Shown: positions 60,340 to 64,000 of the stretch, in pieces
How the letters are laid out: each line of letters begins with the position of its first letter
Position numbering within the stretch: position 1 is the first letter of the stretch
Assembly (NCBI GenBank): GCA_964648295.1
Contig: CAZYNH010000002.1
Location: 262,695-326,694, forward strand
Source: UBA4055 sp964648295
GTDB lineage: Bacteria; UBA4055
DNA length: 64,000 nt
Direction of reading: 5' to 3'
Notes under the pieces: generated by a model
The model's database searches: none
Told to the model about the DNA's origin: nothing
Seen by the model: only the letters and a program-made list of their open reading frames with translations
Program-made: the position numbers and the translations under genes

Positions 60340-61521
60340 TCATATCCTTAAGAATTGAATTTTGTCGCCGGCTTGATATTCCTTTTTCTCTGTGCGGGCA
60401 ACAAGGAAACAGTTCGCCTTGGAAAGTGAACTTATGTCCGCCGACCCGTTCGATATTACCGGAGTGATCTTGATTTTGCCGCATTCGTTAATTCTGACTG
60501 CCGGATAATAGTTGACTCTGTCCCCTTTGTGCCTGAAAGAAGCGGTCAATTCCGCCGTTCCATAAACGGGAAGAACACTTTTCGAGCCTGTCATTTTTCT
60601 TACAGCGGTCTTCACGAACAGCTCAAATCCCACAAAATTCGAAAGCGGATTACCCGGCAGGCCGAACACCAGGCATTTTTCCGTTCTGCCGAAAAATACC
60701 GGCCGGCCTGGCTTGATATTGACTTTGTGGAACACCTGTTCGACTCCGAGTTTTATAAGCACTTTCGGTACAAGGTCGAACTCTCCCAACGAAACGCCGC
60801 CCGATATGAGCAGAATGTCGCTTTTTAGTCCGAGCGAAAGCAACGATCTCAAGCTCTTTTCATCGTCAGCCGCGATGCCTAAGTATCCCGCATTTATACC
60901 GATATTCTGAGCCATCACGGAAAGCATCGTTCCGTTCGAATTATAGATCTGTCCGTAATTCAAGGTCTCTCCGGGTTCAATTATTTCCGAACCGGTATTC
61001 AGGATAGCGATCTCAGGCAGAGTGTAAACCTTAACTTTTGAATACCCGGATGCTACGATCAAAGCGATATCCTGTGTCCTTATCTTTGAGCCTTTAGGAA
61101 ATATGAGAGTATCCTTTTTTATATCCTCCGCTTTATAGCTGACATTTGCGCATTTCTTCGGGAGTATTTCAAAAAGGACATTCGTCCCGTTATTTTTCGT
61201 GATCTCGACAGGTATCACGGTATCGGCCCCGTAGGGAAGAGGCGCGCCCGTCATGATCGCTATGCAGTGTCCTTCCTCAAGAGGTTCGTCCGAAGGTTCT
61301 CCGGCGGGAATTATTCCGTCATTTAAATATTCGTTCCTGCCTTCAGCCCACTTAAAAGCAAATCCGTCCATGGATGATTTGTCGAAAGGAGGCATATCGA
61401 GCTTAGAATACAGGTCTTCCGCGCAGACATATCCGAGGCACTCATGCACCGGAAGCTCGATCACAGGCATGGTCGGGCAGTTTTCAATTATCAGTTCAAA
61501 AGCTTTTTCAAGTTCTATCAT
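60340..61521 (-). CDS. moeA: Molybdopterin molybdenumtransferase MoeA
   Basis: 393 residues. MoeA domains in order: N-terminal MoeA domain (PVHECLGYVCAEDLYSKLDMP, cut here; FDKSSMDGFAF; IMTGAPLPYGADTVIP), the MoCF-binding domain (AILNTGSEIIEPGE, NSNGTMLSVMAQN, ILLISGGVSLGEFD, GLPGNPLSNFVGFELF) and the C-terminal barrel. It inserts molybdate or tungstate into the pterin. The tungsten-type AOR in this window is a likely client. Its start overlaps the PIN-toxin stop as ATGA. Confidence 0.94.
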   Translation of the reverse strand: MIELEKAFELIIENCPTMPVIELPVHECLGYVCAEDLYSKLDMPPFDKSSMDGFAFKWAEGRNEYLNDGIIPAGEPSDEPLEEGHCIAIMTGAPLPYGADTVIPVEITKNNGTNVLFEILPKKCANVSYKAEDIKKDTLIFPKGSKIRTQDIALIVASGYSKVKVYTLPEIAILNTGSEIIEPGETLNYGQIYNSNGTMLSVMAQNIGINAGYLGIAADDEKSLRSLLSLGLKSDILLISGGVSLGEFDLVPKVLIKLGVEQVFHKVNIKPGRPVFFGRTEKCLVFGLPGNPLSNFVGFELFVKTAVRKMTGSKSVLPVYGTAELTASFRHKGDRVNYYPAVRINECGKIKITPVISNGSADISSLSKANCFLVARTEKKEYQAGDKIQFLRI

Positions 61522-61937
61522 AATTTCTCCGTTGACAGATAGTCCTTCGCAGTCATAACAGGCAGTTCTGAAGTTTTAAAATCTTTCAGATTACGCGTGA
61601 TGATCAGACTTAAACCGTTTTCGAGCGCAGTGTAGTACTGAACCGCGTCTTCAAAATCAGAAAAATCAGAATTAAGGGCAAGGTCTATAATTTTATCGTC
61701 CATCGGCAGGATTTTTACAAGGACTTTAAACCTTGATAAAATCTTAACTGTCTCAGTTGTTCCGAGTTCTTTTGAGATCAGGTAATATGTGTTTGCGAAA
61801 GTAAGAGAAGATATACAAAGTTCCGTCTTGTTTTTGTCTGCAAGGCTGAAAAGCTGCGCCGCTGAATTGTAGAAACTTTCTCTTTTTGACAAAAGATCTA
61901 TCACTATATTTGTGTCAACAAGTATTTTGTCTTTCAT
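61518..61937 (-). CDS. PIN-domain (VapC-like) toxin
   Basis: 139 residues. PIN nuclease acidic residues: KILVDTNIVIDLL (Asp), the TFANTYYLISKELG helix, and FSDFEDAVQYYTALENG with Asp/Glu/Asp, then LIITRNLKDF. These coordinate Mg for RNA cleavage. It overlaps the antitoxin stop and the moeA start by 4 nt each, so the three genes are translationally coupled. Confidence 0.87.
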   Translation of the reverse strand: MKDKILVDTNIVIDLLSKRESFYNSAAQLFSLADKNKTELCISSLTFANTYYLISKELGTTETVKILSRFKVLVKILPMDDKIIDLALNSDFSDFEDAVQYYTALENGLSLIITRNLKDFKTSELPVMTAKDYLSTEKL

Positions 61938-62173
61938 TTGTATTTCTCCGCCAGATAATCGGTATATTCCTTTTTGTAGTCGTCGGCTGGAGGTTTGATT
62001 ACTCCTGAAAGGCTTTTAACAAGCGGAGTGATCTCATTGTGAGATTTTTTTGCCACTACCGAAAGCAGATAATTTTCTATCATTTTTGAAAGGCTCGTCT
62101 TTTCTTTCTTAACATAATCCTTTGCTTTTTCGATCACATCCTTATCAAGCTTGATCGTTAGTTTTGTATTCAT
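61934..62173 (-). CDS. Ribbon-helix-helix-like antitoxin (DUF6364-type)
   Basis: 79 residues from ATG 62173 (AAGGAG 5 nt upstream). The N-terminal strand and helices (NTKLTIKLDKDVIEKAKDYV, then KTSLSKMIENYLL) look like a ribbon-helix-helix DNA-binding fold. A disordered, charged tail that would bind the toxin follows. First gene of the antitoxin-toxin-moeA-MOSC operon, presumably autoregulating its promoter. Confidence 0.8.
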   Translation of the reverse strand: MNTKLTIKLDKDVIEKAKDYVKKEKTSLSKMIENYLLSVVAKKSHNEITPLVKSLSGVIKPPADDYKKEYTDYLAEKYK

Positions 62174-62200
62174 AAATTCTCCTTTGTGTTTGTCCGTACT

Positions 62201-62229
62201 AATATACAAAATAAATACGGCTTTGTCAA
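62201..62229 (-). promoter_or_regulatory. Promoter of the TA-moeA-MOSC operon
   Basis: Minus strand: TTGACA (62229-62224), 17 bp, TATATT (62206-62201). Predicted start about 62195 and leader of about 22 nt. Only 11 bp separate it from the divergent sigma-54 element. Confidence 0.8.
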
Positions 62230-62240
62230 GCAGCAGGATG

Positions 62241-62256
62241 TGGCACAATACTTGCA
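62241..62256 (+). promoter_or_regulatory. Sigma-54-type (-24/-12) promoter of clpB
   Basis: TGGCAC (62241-62246), 5 bp, TTGCA (62252-62256). GG and GC are exactly 12 bp apart, matching the sigma-54 consensus TGGCAC-N5-TTGC. Start expected near 62267, 30 nt before the clpB ATG. No sigma70 promoter is evident in the same gap on this strand. Confidence 0.75.
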
Positions 62257-62296
62257 ATTTATTAGACCGGAACGAATTAAAGCTAAGGAGTCTGAC

Positions 62297-64000
62297 ATGA
62301 ATTACGAAAAGATGACAATAAAGGTGCAGGAATACTTAAACAGCGCGATGAATGCGGCAAGAGAAAGGAAGTCGCCTGAGATAAACGAGCTTCATTTTAT
62401 AGCTAATGTACTTAACGATGAAAACATTATTACCACTCTGATCAAAAGAGCGGGGGTTGAGCTTTCTATTGTGTCTGCCAAAGTGGAGACAGAGCTGTCA
62501 AAATTAGCGAAAGTTAATTCGGCGGCGGCTCAGCTGTATCTTTCAACGGGATTTAATGAAATATTGGAAAACGCTTTTAAGATCGCGAAAGATATTGGTG
62601 ATGAATATTTGAGCCTCGAGCATATATTTTTGTCGGTGCTGAAAGAAAAAAAAGGAGTTCTCTACAGGATATTTTCAGAATTGAAGGTTGACTACGAAAC
62701 GATCTTAAAGCTTTTGAGGTCGGTCAGGGGTAACCAGAAGGTGAAAGATGCCGATCCGGAAGCTAAATACGAAGTATTGAAGAAATATACACGCGATCTG
62801 AACGAGCTTGCGGAAAAGGAAAAACTCGATCCGGTCATAGGCAGGGATGCCGAGATCAGGCGTGTGCTTCAGATTCTGACGAGGAGAACGAAGAACAATC
62901 CCGTTCTTATAGGAGAGCCGGGAACGGGAAAAACTGCAATTGCTGAAGGGATAGCGCACAGGATAGTTTCAAAGGATGTGCCTGAGAACCTGAAAAGCAA
63001 GCGCATAATCGCGCTTGATCTGGCCGCGCTGATAGCCGGAGCGAAGTTCCGCGGTGAGTTCGAGGAACGGCTCAAGGCAGTCTTAAAGGAAGTCGAGGCA
63101 TCCGAAGGTAAGCTGATACTGTTCATCGACGAGCTGCACACTCTCGTCGGCGCGGGAGCGGCCGAAGGCGCCATGGACGCCTCGAACATGCTGAAACCGG
63201 CGCTTGCACGAGGAGAGATCAAGGTGATCGGCGCGACAACGGTGTCGGAATACCGCAAGTATATCGAGAAAGACGCCGCGTTCGAAAGACGGTTTCAGCC
63301 TGTTCTGATCGATGAGCCGTCGGTCGAGGATACTATCTCTATACTTCGTGGGATCAAGGACAAGTACGAGGTGCACCACGGGGTCAGGATATCCGACGGC
63401 GCACTGATCTCCGCCGCGAAACTGTCATCAAGATACATTTCGGACAGATTTCTGCCGGACAAGGCCATTGACCTCATTGACGAGTCTGCCGCAAAATTAA
63501 AGCTCGAGATCGAGTCTCTGCCCGAAGATATCGAAATGCTTCAAAGGAAGATCATTCAGCTCGAGATAGAAAAGCAGGCTGTGTCTAAGGAAAAAGATAA
63601 GAAGTCTAAAGAAAGGCTTGAAGATATAAAAAAGGAAATAGCGGAACTAAAAGCTGAAGCGGACGAGCTCAAAACTCACTGGGAGCAGGAGAAGGAATTT
63701 ATAAAAGTGATCCGCGAGGGCACGAAGAAGCTCGATTCATTGAAGAATGAAGAGTCGATCGCGGAAAGAAGCGGAGAGCTTGAAAGAGTGTCGAAACTCC
63801 GTTATCAGGAAATACCGGCAGTAAAAAAGACCGTTGACGAAGCGACATCAAAGCTCGAAAGCTTTCAGTCGGGCAGAAAGATGCTGAAAGAGGAGATCGG
63901 CGAGAACGAGATAGCGGAGATCATTTCAAAATGGACGCATATTCCTGTCAACAAGCTTCTTGAAAGCGAAAAAGACAAGCTTTTAAAGATGGAAGAACTT
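62297..64000 (+). CDS. clpB: ATP-dependent disaggregase ClpB (3'-truncated by window edge)
   Basis: First 568 residues; the frame is open to the last base. AAGGAG lies 6 nt before ATG 62297. N-terminal Clp repeat domain (about 1-145), NBD1 with Walker A LIGEPGTGKTAIAEG, the pore-loop region AGAKFRGEFEERLKAVL, Walker B LILFIDELHTLVGAG and sensor VIGATTVSEYRKY. A long coiled-coil middle domain (about 395-530), rich in Lys/Glu, identifies ClpB/Hsp104 over ClpA or ClpC. ClpB works with DnaK to dissolve aggregates. NBD2 is beyond the window. Confidence 0.93.
   Translation, partial: MNYEKMTIKVQEYLNSAMNAARERKSPEINELHFIANVLNDENIITTLIKRAGVELSIVSAKVETELSKLAKVNSAAAQLYLSTGFNEILENAFKIAKDIGDEYLSLEHIFLSVLKEKKGVLYRIFSELKVDYETILKLLRSVRGNQKVKDADPEAKYEVLKKYTRDLNELAEKEKLDPVIGRDAEIRRVLQILTRRTKNNPVLIGEPGTGKTAIAEGIAHRIVSKDVPENLKSKRIIALDLAALIAGAKFRGEFEERLKAVLKEVEASEGKLILFIDELHTLVGAGAAEGAMDASNMLKPALARGEIKVIGATTVSEYRKYIEKDAAFERRFQPVLIDEPSVEDTISILRGIKDKYEVHHGVRISDGALISAAKLSSRYISDRFLPDKAIDLIDESAAKLKLEIESLPEDIEMLQRKIIQLEIEKQAVSKEKDKKSKERLEDIKKEIAELKAEADELKTHWEQEKEFIKVIREGTKKLDSLKNEESIAERSGELERVSKLRYQEIPAVKKTVDEATSKLESFQSGRKMLKEEIGENEIAEIISKWTHIPVNKLLESEKDKLLKMEEL

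Noticed and set aside
1..64000. CRISPR arrays, insertion sequences, prophage genes, rRNA operons
   Set aside because: No regularly spaced long repeats, transposase or integrase motifs, phage structural genes or rRNA sequence seen on either strand.

Overview
The window (about 43-45% GC by eye) is a gene-dense bacterial chromosome segment. It begins inside rpoB and ends inside a ClpB-type gene. Envelope genes point to a diderm: an OstA/LptA-like protein, lptB, a heptosyltransferase-type GT9 enzyme, a beta-barrel-like outer-membrane protein and several lipoproteins. The RpoC core wording, a secreted gingipain-type C25 peptidase with FN3 and cleaved-adhesin-like modules, and BatD/BatE resemble the Fibrobacteres-Chlorobi-Bacteroidetes (FCB) side of the tree. 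A tungsten-type aldehyde:ferredoxin oxidoreductase, acetate kinase, an ADP-forming acyl-CoA synthetase fusion and methylmalonyl-CoA epimerase suggest a fermentative anaerobe making acetate and perhaps propionate. I do not name a taxon.

Layout. 1-10 kb: rpoB (partial), rpoC with a clamp insertion of about 150 residues, tRNA-Phe, and an acyl-CoA synthetase/GNAT fusion. 10-15 kb (minus): YkgJ-type protein, small membrane protein and aminotransferase; then recR-ybaB-dnaX, with an A10 slippery run in dnaX. 15-18 kb: an AbiE type IV toxin-antitoxin pair with a promoter/operator, a HAD hydrolase, and an XRE regulator with a 22-bp-phased repeat array upstream. 18-22.6 kb (minus): folK-dNK-small membrane protein-HD-GYP-lipoprotein-rsmB. 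22.7-29.5 kb (plus): lipoprotein cyclophilin, PASTA protein, cdsA, rsfS, coaX, OstA-like, lptB, rpoN. 29.5-36 kb (minus): two paralogous transglutaminase-like DUF3857 proteins, earP, efp, then msrB-msrA. 36-41 kb: GT9, ackA, SRP RNA, pdxA, an unknown gene and an orphan BtuF-like lipoprotein. 41-48 kb: outer-membrane protein, TPR histidine kinase, Nudix, and the AOR-ThiS-like-ppnP-hypothetical operon. 48-54 kb: lipoprotein, zinc-ribbon protein, asnS-mce-CNBD, DUF302, batD-batE. 54-60 kb: the C25 peptidase and a decayed gene carrying a related FN3 module. 60-64 kb: antitoxin-PIN toxin-moeA-MOSC operon, divergent from clpB, which has a sigma-54-type promoter.

Promoters recur with one architecture: TTGnnn, 16-18 bp (nearly always 17), then TATATT or a close relative. 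No phage, insertion sequence or CRISPR array was seen. The most notable items are the dnaX A10 run with stop codons close behind in both other frames, the EarP/EF-P(Arg32) pair in an FCB-like genome, the sigma-54-type promoter in front of clpB, the TA module transcriptionally coupled to moeA/MOSC, and the active/degenerate pair of transglutaminase-like proteins. I found no convincing wholly new multi-gene system. The best candidates for undescribed biology are the DUF3857 pair upstream of earP-efp and the 22-bp repeat array.
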